Assembly: GCF_001645125.1 (NCBI RefSeq)
Contig: NZ_LXKA01000011.1
Span: forward strand, 1-64,000
Source: Paraburkholderia ginsengiterrae
Lineage (GTDB): Bacteria > Pseudomonadota > Gammaproteobacteria > Burkholderiales > Burkholderiaceae
Length of the DNA: 64,000 nt
Reading direction: 5' to 3'
Below, piece by piece: positions 25,614-34,068 of the stretch (positions are counted from its first letter, which is position 1; each line of letters opens with the position of its first letter). The notes beneath the pieces were generated by a model that saw only the letters and a list, made by a program, of their open reading frames with translations, ran no database searches and had not been told where the DNA came from. Both the position numbers and the translations under genes were made by a program.

Positions 25614-27043
25614 GGCGGCATTTCTTATCAAGTAGCCGCATTCTTGCGTTCGCCGGCATGATGGTGTTCCTTGCAGGCTGCACGACCTTTTCGAAGGACG
25701 GTGGCTTCAATACGGTTTCTTCCATCGCCTCCGAGCGGCTTGGGAAAGATGCCGTGCAGGTGAAGACCGACGAGGACCAGGACGCGGTGACCAGGCGCAC
25801 GCACGAACTGCTGTCCAAACCGCTTGGTATGGACGACGCCGTGCAAATCGCCTTGCTGAACAATCGCGGCCTGCAGGCCTCGTACGGCGAACTCGGCATC
25901 TCCGAGGCGGACCTCGTGCAAGCGGGACGGCTACCCAACCCAGGTTTCAGTTTTAGCCGGACGCATGGGAGCAACGACCTGAGCATCAGCCGCACCTTCA
26001 CGGTTGGACTATTGGGCGTCCTGACGCTGCCTCTGGCGACTCGCATCGAGAGTGGCCGTTTCGAGCAAACGAGGCTGCTGGCGGCAGACGCGATGCTCAA
26101 GGTGGCCGCTGACGCACGACGTGCCTATATCAAGGCTGTCGCCGCCGAGCAGGCTGCGACATATGCCGCGCAGGTGAAGGATTCGGCGGAGGCGGGTGCC
26201 GAACTGGCGTTGCGCATGCAGCAGGCCGGCAACTTCAGCAAGCTCGACTACGCTCGCGAGCAGGCGTTTTACGCGGACGCGGTGGCGCAACTCGCAAGAA
26301 TGCGGCAGCAGTCCGTTGCCGCGCGCGAAAAGCTGACTCGCATGATGGGCCTGTGGGGTGCCGCGACGCAGTACACGCTCCCCGAACGCCTGCCAGATCT
26401 GCCCAGGAACCGACCCGAGCTCAATGACCTCGAGAGCTTTGCGATGCAGAACCGGCTGGATATCCAGGCCGCGAAGCTGCAGACGCAGAGTGTCGCGAGT
26501 TCGTTAGGTCTCAGCAAGGCGACGCGTTTCATCAACGCGCTGGACGTCGGGTATCAGAACAACTTCACGACTTCCGATGGCCATGAGCAGGGCTACGAAA
26601 TCAGCGTCGAGGTTCCTGTTTTCGATTGGGGCGGTGCGAAGGTTGCGCGTGCCGAGGCGATTTACATGCAGTCGGTCAACCGCGTTGCCGAGTCGGCGAT
26701 TAACGCCCGGTCAGAAGTTCGTGAGTCGTATTCGGCCTACGTGACCGACTACGACATCGCAAAGCACTACCGCGACGAAGTCCTGCCAATCCGTAAAACC
26801 ATTTCGGACGAACTCCTGCTTCGCTACAACGGCATGCTTGCAAGCGTGTTCGAACTGCTGGCGGATTCGCGCGACCAGGTCGGCGCAGTGAACAGCTATA
26901 TCGACGCGTTGAAAGACTACTGGCTCGCGGAGACCGATCTGCAGCAAGCCGTCGGTGGCCGTCTTCCACCGCTTGCGATGGCCTCGGCGCCGTCAGTTCA
27001 CCCGACGCAACCGGCGTCGCCCATAGATTCCGAAGGTCAATGA
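25610..27043 (+). CDS. TolC-family outer-membrane lipoprotein
   Basis: 477 residues. The lipobox VFLAGC near residue 23 marks a lipoprotein. Two TolC/OEP repeats follow, seen as LNNRGLQASYGELGISEADLVQAG near 85 and AMQNRLDIQAAKLQTQ near 285, with long heptad-like helices around RQQSVAAREKLTRM. Such proteins form outer-membrane exit ducts, normally with an RND or MFS pump and a periplasmic adaptor. Neither is encoded beside it. Its position between two copper-type genes suggests it serves copper export or delivery of the oxidase (inference). Starts 4 bases inside the preceding gene; ends 1 base before the oxidase. Confidence 0.85.
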   Translation: MRRHFLSSSRILAFAGMMVFLAGCTTFSKDGGFNTVSSIASERLGKDAVQVKTDEDQDAVTRRTHELLSKPLGMDDAVQIALLNNRGLQASYGELGISEADLVQAGRLPNPGFSFSRTHGSNDLSISRTFTVGLLGVLTLPLATRIESGRFEQTRLLAADAMLKVAADARRAYIKAVAAEQAATYAAQVKDSAEAGAELALRMQQAGNFSKLDYAREQAFYADAVAQLARMRQQSVAAREKLTRMMGLWGAATQYTLPERLPDLPRNRPELNDLESFAMQNRLDIQAAKLQTQSVASSLGLSKATRFINALDVGYQNNFTTSDGHEQGYEISVEVPVFDWGGAKVARAEAIYMQSVNRVAESAINARSEVRESYSAYVTDYDIAKHYRDEVLPIRKTISDELLLRYNGMLASVFELLADSRDQVGAVNSYIDALKDYWLAETDLQQAVGGRLPPLAMASAPSVHPTQPASPIDSEGQ

Positions 27044-27044
27044 C

Positions 27045-28340
27045 ATGGTCTCACGTCGAAATTTTCTTGGCGGCTCGGGGGCCGCATTGCTTGGAGCAGC
27101 ATTGGTGAGCAAGGCCGGTGCCGCGTCGTTGCCTGAGGCGCCTACGATGGCCAAGGCCACCACGCAATCGCCGCTCACGCCTCCCAACGGCCGCCCGTAC
27201 ACGCCCGTTGCCACGCTGAACGGATGGTCGCTGCCGTGGCGCATGAAGAACGGCTGGAAGGAGTTCCACCTGATTGCCGAGCCTGTCGTGCGCGAATTGG
27301 CGCCGGGCATGAATGCGAACCTGTGGGGCTATAACGGACAGGCGCCTGGCCCAACTATCGAGGCAGTGGAAGGCGACAAGGTCCGCATCTTCGTGACTAA
27401 CAAGCTGCCGGAGCACACCACCGTTCACTGGCACGGAATGCTGCTGCCATCGGGCATGGATGGGGTGGGCGGCCTCACGCAGCCGCACATTCCCCCGGGC
27501 AAAACGTTCGTGTACGAATTCGAGCTCGAGAAGCACGGCACCTTCATGTATCACCCGCATTCCGACGAGATGGTCCAGATGGCGATGGGGATGATGGGGA
27601 CTTTCATCGTTCATCCAAAAGATCCCGGTGTTATGCAGGTCGACCGCGATTTCGTGTTCATCATGTCCGCGTACGACATCGACCCGGGCAGCTTCACGCC
27701 GCGCGTCAACGAGATGACCGACTTCAACATGTGGACGTGGAATTCGCGGGTCTTTCCGGGCATCGACCCGTTGCCAGTGCGCGCCGGAGACCGCGTGCGC
27801 ATCCGGTTCGGCAACCTGACGATGACCAATCATCCGATCCATCTGCACGGTTATCACTTCGAGGTCGTGGGCACGGACGGCGGATGGATTCCGCCGAGCG
27901 CACGCTGGCCTGAGGTGACCGCCGACGTCGCGGTCGGCCAGATGCGTGCCATCGAATTCACGGCAAATCGGCCGGGAGACTGGGCGTTTCACTGCCACAA
28001 GTCCCACCATACAATGAATGCGATGGGGCACTCCGTACCTAACTTTATCGGCGTGCCCCAGCAGGACCTCGCAAGGCGCATCAACAAACTCGTGCCGGAC
28101 TACATGGCAATGGGCAGCACCGGCGGCGCGATGGGCGAGATGGAGATGCCGCTGCCCGACAACACGCTGCCGATGATGACCGGGACTGGCCCATTCGGCC
28201 AGCTTGAAATGGGTGGCATGTTCACCGTCGTGAAGGTGCGTGAGGGACTGGGACGCAATGACTATCGCGACCCCGGCTGGTTCAAACATCCCAAGGGAAC
28301 GGTTGCCTACGAATACGCCGGAGAGTTGCCGGACAGCTGA
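27045..28340 (+). CDS. Two-domain-type multicopper oxidase with Tat signal
   Basis: 431 residues, shorter than CopA/CueO (about 600 and 500). The N-terminus MVSRRNFLGGSGAALLGAAL is a Tat signal (SRRNF). The four copper blocks are complete: TTVHWHGM, TFMYHPHSDE, NHPIHLHGYHFEV, and HCHKSHHTMNAM, the last with an axial Met for the type-1 copper. Only two cupredoxin domains are visible. The tail has Met-rich runs (GEMEMPLPDNTLPMM) that could bind Cu(I). It should oxidise Cu(I), phenols or metals in the periplasm. It is the last gene of the copper run, one base after the TolC-family gene. Confidence 0.88.
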   Translation: MVSRRNFLGGSGAALLGAALVSKAGAASLPEAPTMAKATTQSPLTPPNGRPYTPVATLNGWSLPWRMKNGWKEFHLIAEPVVRELAPGMNANLWGYNGQAPGPTIEAVEGDKVRIFVTNKLPEHTTVHWHGMLLPSGMDGVGGLTQPHIPPGKTFVYEFELEKHGTFMYHPHSDEMVQMAMGMMGTFIVHPKDPGVMQVDRDFVFIMSAYDIDPGSFTPRVNEMTDFNMWTWNSRVFPGIDPLPVRAGDRVRIRFGNLTMTNHPIHLHGYHFEVVGTDGGWIPPSARWPEVTADVAVGQMRAIEFTANRPGDWAFHCHKSHHTMNAMGHSVPNFIGVPQQDLARRINKLVPDYMAMGSTGGAMGEMEMPLPDNTLPMMTGTGPFGQLEMGGMFTVVKVREGLGRNDYRDPGWFKHPKGTVAYEYAGELPDS

Positions 28341-28353
28341 TTTTCTGTCTCGC

Positions 28354-28374
28354 CGGGCAGTGCAGTCCTGCCCG
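28354..28374 (+). terminator. Weak hairpin after the multicopper oxidase gene
   Basis: CGGGCAG and CTGCCCG form a 7-bp stem with a seven-base loop, 13 bases after the oxidase stop, followed only by a short T-rich stretch (ACTTTGAGTTT). Confidence 0.4.
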
Positions 28375-28402
28375 ACTTTGAGTTTCAACGCAGGAGTTAA
28401 GT

Positions 28403-28435
28403 GATGAATTTTAGCGTCAGGTCGTGGAACGCCTG
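28403..28435 (+). other. Ten-codon open frame with a good ribosome-binding site
   Basis: ATG at 28403 encodes MNFSVRSWNA and stops at TGA 28433-28435. CAGGAG lies seven bases before it. The frame spans a hairpin (GTCAGG 28416-28421 with CCTGAC 28432-28437). It could be a leader peptide for the small gene at 28477 or chance. Confidence 0.3.
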
Positions 28436-28476
28436 ACTTGCGCTAGACTGACTTGAGCAACCGGAAGGAGACTTGG

Positions 28477-28749
28477 ATGATACGCAAGACGCTCAATGCT
28501 TCGCAGCTACAGCAGGAGGTCAACCGGCGAATCCATCGACTGCAGGAAGTCGTCGAGGATGGCGTGAAGATTCGTGTGCCGCGGCCGCAATTGCAGGAGC
28601 CTGACAAAACGGGCTGCAACTGGAACATGACTCACTTCGGCAACGCGATCGGCTTCGAGCGCGACATCGAGGGCGTGCTCAAGGCCATGCGTGCGGAATA
28701 CAACCTCAATACCGAAGTGAAAGACACCGGTAACCCGTTTGGGGACTAA
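28477..28749 (+). CDS. Small conserved hypothetical protein
   Basis: 90 residues from the ATG at 28477, with GGAAGGAG nine bases upstream. The first half is a charged helix (QLQQEVNRRIHRLQEVVEDG). The middle CNWNMTHFGNAIGFERDIEGV and the C-terminal NLNTEVKDTGNPFGD look well ordered. No domain recognised and no signal peptide. It follows the copper genes in the same direction, but its own ribosome site and the hairpin between them suggest separate expression. Confidence 0.65.
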   Translation: MIRKTLNASQLQQEVNRRIHRLQEVVEDGVKIRVPRPQLQEPDKTGCNWNMTHFGNAIGFERDIEGVLKAMRAEYNLNTEVKDTGNPFGD

Positions 28750-28818
28750 CTACGAAAGCGATCGATTTGTTGTTCGATTTTGATGGCGTGAGCTCTGGTA
28801 ACTGCCGACAACTGACGA

Positions 28819-29043
28819 ATGGACCTTTGGATTCAACCCTGCGCGCCATGCGCTGATCTTGCCGGCAAACCGGCAACTGAACCACCTCATCACGACCTTG
28901 TGCTCAATAGTGCGGGTGCAGTGAAGGATGTGCGGGCAGAAGAGCACTACACGTGCGTTCGGTGCCGCGGGGTCTTTGCGCGAATTCTTGCCGGGCCGCC
29001 GACTCGGCAGATCTGGATGCTGCTGAATGCGGGTCAGCATTGA
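28819..29043 (+). CDS. Small protein with two CxxC pairs (zinc-ribbon-like)
   Basis: 74 residues. CAPC near residue 8 and CVRC near residue 46, followed by the ordered end RQIWMLLNAGQH, suggest a small zinc-ribbon fold. I do not recognise a named family. The start is uncertain because no strong ribosome site precedes the ATG. It sits alone between two intergenic stretches. Confidence 0.5.
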   Translation: MDLWIQPCAPCADLAGKPATEPPHHDLVLNSAGAVKDVRAEEHYTCVRCRGVFARILAGPPTRQIWMLLNAGQH

Positions 29044-29353
29044 CGAAACGCTTGTTGATCATGCGGCTGTCGGTAAACGGCGAATTGCGTACTGCTGTGG
29101 TCTGGGGTGATGGGATTCCCGAACTTATATAAACCGTCCCTCGCGCCGACCTCAGCGCACATTACCGGTGTCGATATGGAAACTATTCTCAACGCGGAAA
29201 TGATCCACGGATTTGCGATGTAGATTACTGATGTGGCGATTCATATTGAATAATCGCCTGTTCATTTGAAATTCAGGTCTCGTTGTTTTCTCAAGTTTCC
29301 CGCAGGGTGTGCCGATAAAACGTTGTCGGAAACGATGCGGAGAAAACATCATC
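29044..29353. other. Gene-free stretch
   Basis: 310 bases of lower GC than the surroundings with no credible frame or clear repeat. The end should hold the promoter of the lipoprotein gene that follows. Confidence 0.4.
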
Positions 29354-29752
29354 TTGTTCAGAATTCAGGCTCTCGCAGCCTCAGCGTTTGCCGCGCTGTT
29401 GCTTTCTGCGTGCGCGCCGGCAATACCCGTTCAAAGTGCCCAGATAGTGCCCCTCACTGCGGCGGGCCCCCATGAGCGCGTGCGGGTTGTGACGCCAGTT
29501 GCCGTCCAACTCGCCACGGGATACTCGCGGCAAGTGAAGGCGGGCTCAGTCTGGCGGCCTGCCGGCGAAGTGCCGCAGGGGCTCGTTCTGCAACCGGTAG
29601 ACACGGTTTTCACCATCGAAGGACGTCAGGTTCACGAGGCCTACCTGGTCGTCAAAGAGAACAGGCTGGTGGGCTTTTTTCTGCCCGGTGAATCTCACTT
29701 TTCCGTTCTGGAACCATCTCAACCCATAACCGTCGAGAAAATAAATGACTAA
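29354..29752 (+). CDS. Small lipoprotein of unknown function
   Basis: 132 residues if the TTG at 29354 is the start; GGAGA lies about ten bases before it and the N-terminus is then a clean lipoprotein signal (MFRIQALAASAF, lipobox LLLSAC). A GTG at 29309 would add 15 basic residues. The mature part has a beta-rich look (QATGYSRQVKAGSVW-like and LVVKENRLVGFFLPGESHF). It overlaps the next lipoprotein gene by eight bases, so the two are probably coupled. Family not recognised. Confidence 0.6.
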   Translation: MFRIQALAASAFAALLLSACAPAIPVQSAQIVPLTAAGPHERVRVVTPVAVQLATGYSRQVKAGSVWRPAGEVPQGLVLQPVDTVFTIEGRQVHEAYLVVKENRLVGFFLPGESHFSVLEPSQPITVEKIND

Positions 29753-30203
29753 TCTGTTCCGAGCGCTGGTAGCCAGTGCATTTGTAGCGCTTGTCGCGTC
29801 CGGTTGCGCCAGCGGGCCGCAGTACAAGGATGTTGCCTCGTCAATTCCGACGCTAAAACAGGAGCAAGGCCGAATCTATTTCTATCGCTCCGGCTCCATG
29901 TTCGGTGCCGCTCTCCAGCCGAGCATCAACGTGAATGGCCAGACGGTCGGAAAATCGCAAGCGGGAGGATTCTTCTATGTTGACGAGCCGGCCGGTCAGT
30001 ACGTGGTATCGACCGCCACCGAGACCGAAAAAACGGTCTCGTTCAAGCTCGACGCGGGCGAAACAAAATACGTGAAAACCAGCGTTGGGTTCGGGCTGCT
30101 CGTGGGCCGCATCATCCCGTCGCTTGAGTCCGCAGAAGACGCTACGAAGGATCTCGACGGATTGCACTACACGGGCACGCCGACGACTGCCGCGTCGAAA
30201 TAA
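29745..30203 (+). CDS. DUF2846 lipoprotein
   Basis: 152 residues. The lipobox LVASGC near residue 21 is followed by a DUF2846-type beta domain: GRIYFYRSGSMFGAALQPSI, VNGQTVGKSQAGGFFYVDEPAG and KLDAGETKYVKTSV are characteristic. Members are surface or periplasmic lipoproteins without a known activity. Overlaps the preceding lipoprotein gene and is convergent with the H-NS gene. Confidence 0.82.
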   Translation: MTNLFRALVASAFVALVASGCASGPQYKDVASSIPTLKQEQGRIYFYRSGSMFGAALQPSINVNGQTVGKSQAGGFFYVDEPAGQYVVSTATETEKTVSFKLDAGETKYVKTSVGFGLLVGRIIPSLESAEDATKDLDGLHYTGTPTTAASK

Positions 30204-30256
30204 CCTGAGGAACCGTGCGCCGCGTCTTTGGCCTGCAACCAGGACGCTGGCGCTTA

Positions 30257-30580
30257 TTACGCCCGAACTGTCGCCAGCCGGGTGCCGGCGAACGGGTCCC
30301 GGCTCCAGTCAATAGCTGGACGCGCACGGCTTGCTGACGTCGACGGCTTTTCAACCGCAAAATGCGCCAATGACTGCCCAGCGCTCGTAGCTTGTTTCAG
30401 CCACTGAGGCATATCGCCCTTGCCATCCCAGGTATCGCCGAAGGCGCTGCGATATCGTGCCGACTTCTGGCGCGCCCGTTCTTCGGCAATAGCCGCCGCG
30501 ACGTCGCCCACCTTGATGCCAACCTTCGCCATCTTGCGGCGCAGGTAGGTGATCATGCTTTGGCGTTTTTGCTCATCCAT
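30257..30580 (-). CDS. H-NS-family nucleoid protein
   Basis: 107 residues from the ATG at 30580 (AAGGGGA upstream); a longer frame to 30865 is not protein-like. A basic N-terminal helix (YLRRKMAKVGIKVGDVAAAI) precedes the H-NS DNA-binding core ARYRSAFGDTWDGKGDMPQW. The usual AT-hook-like GRG reads GKG here. The C-terminal tail is longer than in the copy at 39740. It lacks the long N-terminal coiled coil, so it may pair with a full H-NS. Such proteins silence AT-rich foreign DNA, and an AT-rich stretch lies 240 bases upstream. Confidence 0.8.
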   Translation of the reverse strand: MDEQKRQSMITYLRRKMAKVGIKVGDVAAAIAEERARQKSARYRSAFGDTWDGKGDMPQWLKQATSAGQSLAHFAVEKPSTSASRARPAIDWSRDPFAGTRLATVRA

Positions 30581-30818
30581 GTTGGTGTCCCCTTCGAAGT
30601 TCCAGCCTTCGGCTCGCCGATTCGCTTTGCCACAAGTTGATTCCGACGTGTGAAGTATCGTGTTGAGGAGCGCTGCCGTCGATGTGCGATTCCTGAAAAC
30701 AGTGTTGCAGCCAGCGTGGCAAAAACGGGCTGGCCCGTCCGGTTCAGACGGCGGAGAATTTTTATCTGAAAAATGACGTTGATTGGTACTTTGTTGCGAT
30801 ACGTGGTTAAATTTTTTA

Positions 30819-30862
30819 TTTAATTGCTTGAAAAGTCTCACAGCTAATATTTCAGACTTAAG
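30819..30862 (+). repeat. 44-base dispersed repeat, copy A
   Basis: Begins TTTAATTGCTTGAAAAG and aligns without gaps to 33939-33982, with the first 11 bases identical and about two thirds of all positions shared. It lies in the 360-base gap between the H-NS and SDR genes, which holds no other credible frame. Confidence 0.5.
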
Positions 30863-30940
30863 CATGAAATGCTGCGTGATTATCCATAGCCCACCCTTGG
30901 CCGGGATTGCCGGGCATTGGTCGCACGGTCGGCACGCTCG

Positions 30941-31639
30941 TTAAAATTTTTCGACCCAAGGCCGCAACTCGACCTCCCATGTCCAGGCGCTACGGTGCTG
31001 TCGGTGAATGTGGAGATACTCCCGTGCTATAGCGTCGGGGTCCAACCACTTGTCGTCAGTGCTGCCATCGTCCGGTTGCGCCCAAGTACTGCCGATACCA
31101 CCGTCGATGACAAAATGGGCAACGTGAATATTCCTTGGGGCGAGTTCTCGGGCCATAGATTGCGCCATCCCTCGCAACGCGAATTTGCCCATCGCGAACG
31201 GCGTCGAACCGGGTAGTCCTTTCACACTTGCTGTCGCGCCGGTCAGAAGAATGGTGCCGTCGCCGCGCGCGAGCATGCGAACGGCTGCGGCCTGAGCGAC
31301 GAGAAATCCGCCGACGGCGGTCACTTTAATCGCCTCCTCGAGTTTCTCTGCGTCAATGTCTTCCACCGCCGCGCGATAGCGGCCACTCGCGTTGTACACA
31401 ACGAGGTCAGGCGTGCCGAGTGAATCCTCTACGCCGTCAAAGAGCGCCTCGACATCGTGCGGCCGGCCGGCATCGCAACTAAAAGCGATCGCGCCCGTCT
31501 CGTCGACGAGGTCCTTCAGCTTGCCGGTATCCCGGGCCGCAAGCGCGACCTGCATACCCTCTGCCGTGAACAGCCTCGCGAGGGAAGCACTCAGCCCCTT
31601 ACCCGCACCTACAATCAACGCGGTCTCAGTTCGACTCAT
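30941..31639 (-). CDS. Short-chain dehydrogenase/reductase with Phe in place of the catalytic Tyr
   Basis: 232 residues from the ATG at 31639. The NAD(P) motif near the N-terminus is TALIVGAGKGLSASLARLF. DLVVYNASGRY replaces the usual NNAG. The Ser of the active site is in LLTGATASVKG. The YxxxK motif reads FAMGK (STPFAMGKFALRGMAQ), so the catalytic Tyr is absent. The end contains VAHFVIDGGIGS. Activity may be altered or lost. It lies 137 bases after another SDR gene transcribed in the same direction. Confidence 0.8.
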   Translation of the reverse strand: MSRTETALIVGAGKGLSASLARLFTAEGMQVALAARDTGKLKDLVDETGAIAFSCDAGRPHDVEALFDGVEDSLGTPDLVVYNASGRYRAAVEDIDAEKLEEAIKVTAVGGFLVAQAAAVRMLARGDGTILLTGATASVKGLPGSTPFAMGKFALRGMAQSMARELAPRNIHVAHFVIDGGIGSTWAQPDDGSTDDKWLDPDAIAREYLHIHRQHRSAWTWEVELRPWVEKF

Positions 31640-31776
31640 GATTCCTCCAGACTCAGCAGGGACTGGTGCATCGGCGCAAGCCGGGCGTTTGTTGCCGTGC
31701 GCGCCGTATGTCTTGCAGAACGCAGGCGGCCCTCGCAAACCACGTTGGTGTTGGGCAAAGACTGCTATCCGCTCGC

Positions 31777-32658
31777 TTAAGCGGGGTTGCGGGAAGCACG
31801 CTTCGTCATATTGTCCGCCGGTAACATGCCCGGCAACGCCTCGACAAATAAATCGGCTTGCAATGCGGCTCCAGCCTGCACGTCGTATTGTGCGAAGTCG
31901 CGCACACCGGCTGCGAGCAGGACTTCGTCGTCGAGGAAGAAGTTTCCCGAACACTCTTTGGCCGGGCGAGTCAGGATGTAGTGGGCCGCGTCGGCCACAA
32001 TCTCAGGCGTGCGACACGCGGCAATCATGTCGTTACCGCCAATCTCATTTCGCACAGCAGCAGTCGCAATAGTTGTTCGAGGCCATAGCGAATTGACTGC
32101 GACACCGCGGTCCTTGAACTCGCCGGCAAGCGCCAGAGTGAACAGGCTCATCGTGTATTTTGCAATGCTGTACGCGGGAAAATCGCTAAACCACTTCGCG
32201 TCGCTCACCAACGGCGGTGACAGCGTGAGGATATGCGGGTTCGATGAATTCAGAAGATGAGGCAGGCAGGCCTGTGCACATACGAACGTCCCTCGGCCAT
32301 TGACCCCATGCATCAGGTCGTACCGTTTGACGGGCGTGTCTAGCGTGCCAGTCAGTCGAATGGCGCTCGCATTGTTCACAAGGATATCGATGCCACCGAA
32401 CAACGCAACGGCCTCGGCAACCGCGGCTTTCACGCGTTCTTCGTCGCGGATATCCACAACTAGCGGGAGCGCCTTGCCGCCGGCAGCTTCAATTGCCGCA
32501 GCCGCCGTGTGAATCGTACCCTCGAGACGCGGATCCGGGTCGGCGGTCTTGGCGGCAATCACGACATTCGCACCGTCGCGTGCGGCTCTCAGTGCAATCG
32601 CGAGTCCGATGCCGCGACTGCCACCGGACATGAATAACGTCTTGCCAGCGAGGCTCAT
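31777..32658 (-). CDS. SDR-family oxidoreductase (HSDL2-like)
   Basis: 293 residues from the ATG at 32658. The cofactor site is TLFMSGGSRGIGLAIALRAA, followed by NNASAIRLTGTLDTP and a complete YSIAK active-site motif (AYSIAKYTMSLFTLALAG). The middle (KTADPDPRLEGTIHTAAAAI) is typical of HSDL2-like dehydrogenases. The C-terminus continues past the usual SDR end (CSGNFFLDDEVLLAAGV). Substrate unknown; a hydroxyacyl or hydroxysteroid-like compound is possible from the family. Confidence 0.85.
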   Translation of the reverse strand: MSLAGKTLFMSGGSRGIGLAIALRAARDGANVVIAAKTADPDPRLEGTIHTAAAAIEAAGGKALPLVVDIRDEERVKAAVAEAVALFGGIDILVNNASAIRLTGTLDTPVKRYDLMHGVNGRGTFVCAQACLPHLLNSSNPHILTLSPPLVSDAKWFSDFPAYSIAKYTMSLFTLALAGEFKDRGVAVNSLWPRTTIATAAVRNEIGGNDMIAACRTPEIVADAAHYILTRPAKECSGNFFLDDEVLLAAGVRDFAQYDVQAGAALQADLFVEALPGMLPADNMTKRASRNPA

Positions 32659-32850
32659 GGTCGTCTCCTGATGAGATTTACAGCAGCATACGCTCCTGCA
32701 GTCGTCGGTGCTCAGGAGGCACTGCGCGGACCTCATCCAATGCATCCGATGGATGTTTGGAGCTACGTGATCGATCAGGTGCGCGGCGTTTCCGCGTCTG
32801 GCCGCATCGAAGGTTGTGGGCGAGCGAACGCGGGCAATACGACAGCGTGT

Positions 32851-33300
32851 TCATGAAGTCGACGCGGCGCCGGGTGTCCTGGACCCGACATCAATGACTA
32901 CCGTGTTGGCCAGGCGGTCGTGCAGAGCCTGCTTTTTCGGATTAAACAGGACCCACAGAAATCCCGCTCCCAATATCCCGAAGGTGAGCAAATATCCGAC
33001 TGTCCGCAGCATGGCCTGTTTCACGGTCATCGATTGCCCTGAGTCTGCGTCTACGATTCGAATGCGAACCGCGCGCTTTCCGGGTGATGTTCCCCACACT
33101 GCCCACATTACGCCGGTGACCAGGATCGGAATGCACTGGCCGACCACAAGCCAGAGAACAATGGAGGAGCCGTAAGCCTCCGGCGCAGCCAGGATGTCAT
33201 CGGTCGACGGCCCAAGCGGGATGAACAGGACGATGACTGTCCACCATATCGAGTCGATGAAGAGGGCGCGGGCGCGCTGAGAGTAGGTCGCGTAGAGCAT
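32851..33300 (-). CDS. RDD-family membrane protein
   Basis: 149 residues. The opening SQRARALFIDSIWWTVIV contains the R..D of RDD proteins, and LHDRLANTVVID near the end contains the closing D. Three hydrophobic segments are seen, and TSPGKRAVRIRIVDADSG is the family's central motif. Function of the family is poorly known; ion exchange has been shown for some members. Upstream of the two SDR genes in the same direction. Confidence 0.85.
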   Translation of the reverse strand: MLYATYSQRARALFIDSIWWTVIVLFIPLGPSTDDILAAPEAYGSSIVLWLVVGQCIPILVTGVMWAVWGTSPGKRAVRIRIVDADSGQSMTVKQAMLRTVGYLLTFGILGAGFLWVLFNPKKQALHDRLANTVVIDVGSRTPGAASTS

Positions 33301-33637
33301 TGGAGGCAGATGAGGTCAGCGATTTGGCCGTCAGCGAATTTCGTCACCTCGGCCGAGGGACTTTACACGATAGGTGTCGGCTCAGGCTTTGTCGTGCCCA
33401 CGATCGCCACGCTCGACCGTCTCGTTGAGCAAGGTCCCGCGCTTGGCTTCCCCGCTGAGTCGCTTGCGGCAATTTCCGGGGTCGAACCACGCAACCATTG
33501 ACCGGCATCGTGTTGAAACTGAAGAGGCGCGTCACTTCAACTCCAACGCGGAAGCAGCCCTGCTCTCCAGCATTCTTTCTTGTATCGCGCCGTGCGTGAG
33601 CCTATCTTTTAAGTTGCTTCTCACTCAGGAGACGGTC
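33301..33637. other. Gene-free stretch between divergent genes
   Basis: 337 bases. Overlapping frames of about 63 residues on both strands (33310-33535) have no protein-like features. The region should hold promoters for the RDD gene and the DUF2442 gene; I see no strong consensus elements. Confidence 0.4.
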
Positions 33638-33877
33638 ATGGACAGCGGCGCGGTAAGTGTGCATTTCGACAGTGGGCACCTGTTTCTCGACCTGTCCGAC
33701 GGCGAGTCCGTCGAATTCCCGCTTGGATGGTTTCCCGTCTTGCAGGCGGCCACTGAAACGGAGCGCGGACACTTTGCAATCTCTTTGGACCGCCAGCAGT
33801 TGTACTGGCCGGATCTGGATGAAGAGATGAGCATCTCCGCGTTGCTTCAGTCCCTGCCGGACCGCACGCGGCACTAG
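33638..33877 (+). CDS. DUF2442 protein
   Basis: 79 residues from the ATG at 33638 (CAGGAGA upstream). It has the DUF2442 pattern: a beta strand SVHFDSGHLFLDLSDG, then SVEFPLGWFPVLQAATETER, and the closing LYWPDLDEEMSISALL. DUF2442 proteins occur alone or next to DUF4160 partners and some belong to toxin-antitoxin-like pairs; no partner gene is adjacent here. Confidence 0.82.
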   Translation: MDSGAVSVHFDSGHLFLDLSDGESVEFPLGWFPVLQAATETERGHFAISLDRQQLYWPDLDEEMSISALLQSLPDRTRH

Positions 33878-33938
33878 CCACTCGTTGGGTATATGACCTT
33901 GGCTGGCGCCTTGTCACGAGGGGTGGGGCTATTGTTCT

Positions 33939-33982
33939 TTTAATTGCTTAAAACGACTGACGGCTGGTATCCCCGATTCAAG
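33939..33982 (+). repeat. 44-base dispersed repeat, copy B
   Basis: Begins TTTAATTGCTTAAAACG and aligns without gaps to copy A at 30819-30862 in the same orientation. Together they bracket about 3.1 kb with the two SDR, RDD and DUF2442 genes. Confidence 0.5.
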
Positions 33983-34068
33983 TGCGCTACTCCGATTCGG
34001 CGACCGTAAAAATCAGCTTATGAAATTTACGGTCGCCGTTTCGTTTCAGCGCTATTACGCCAACCCAA

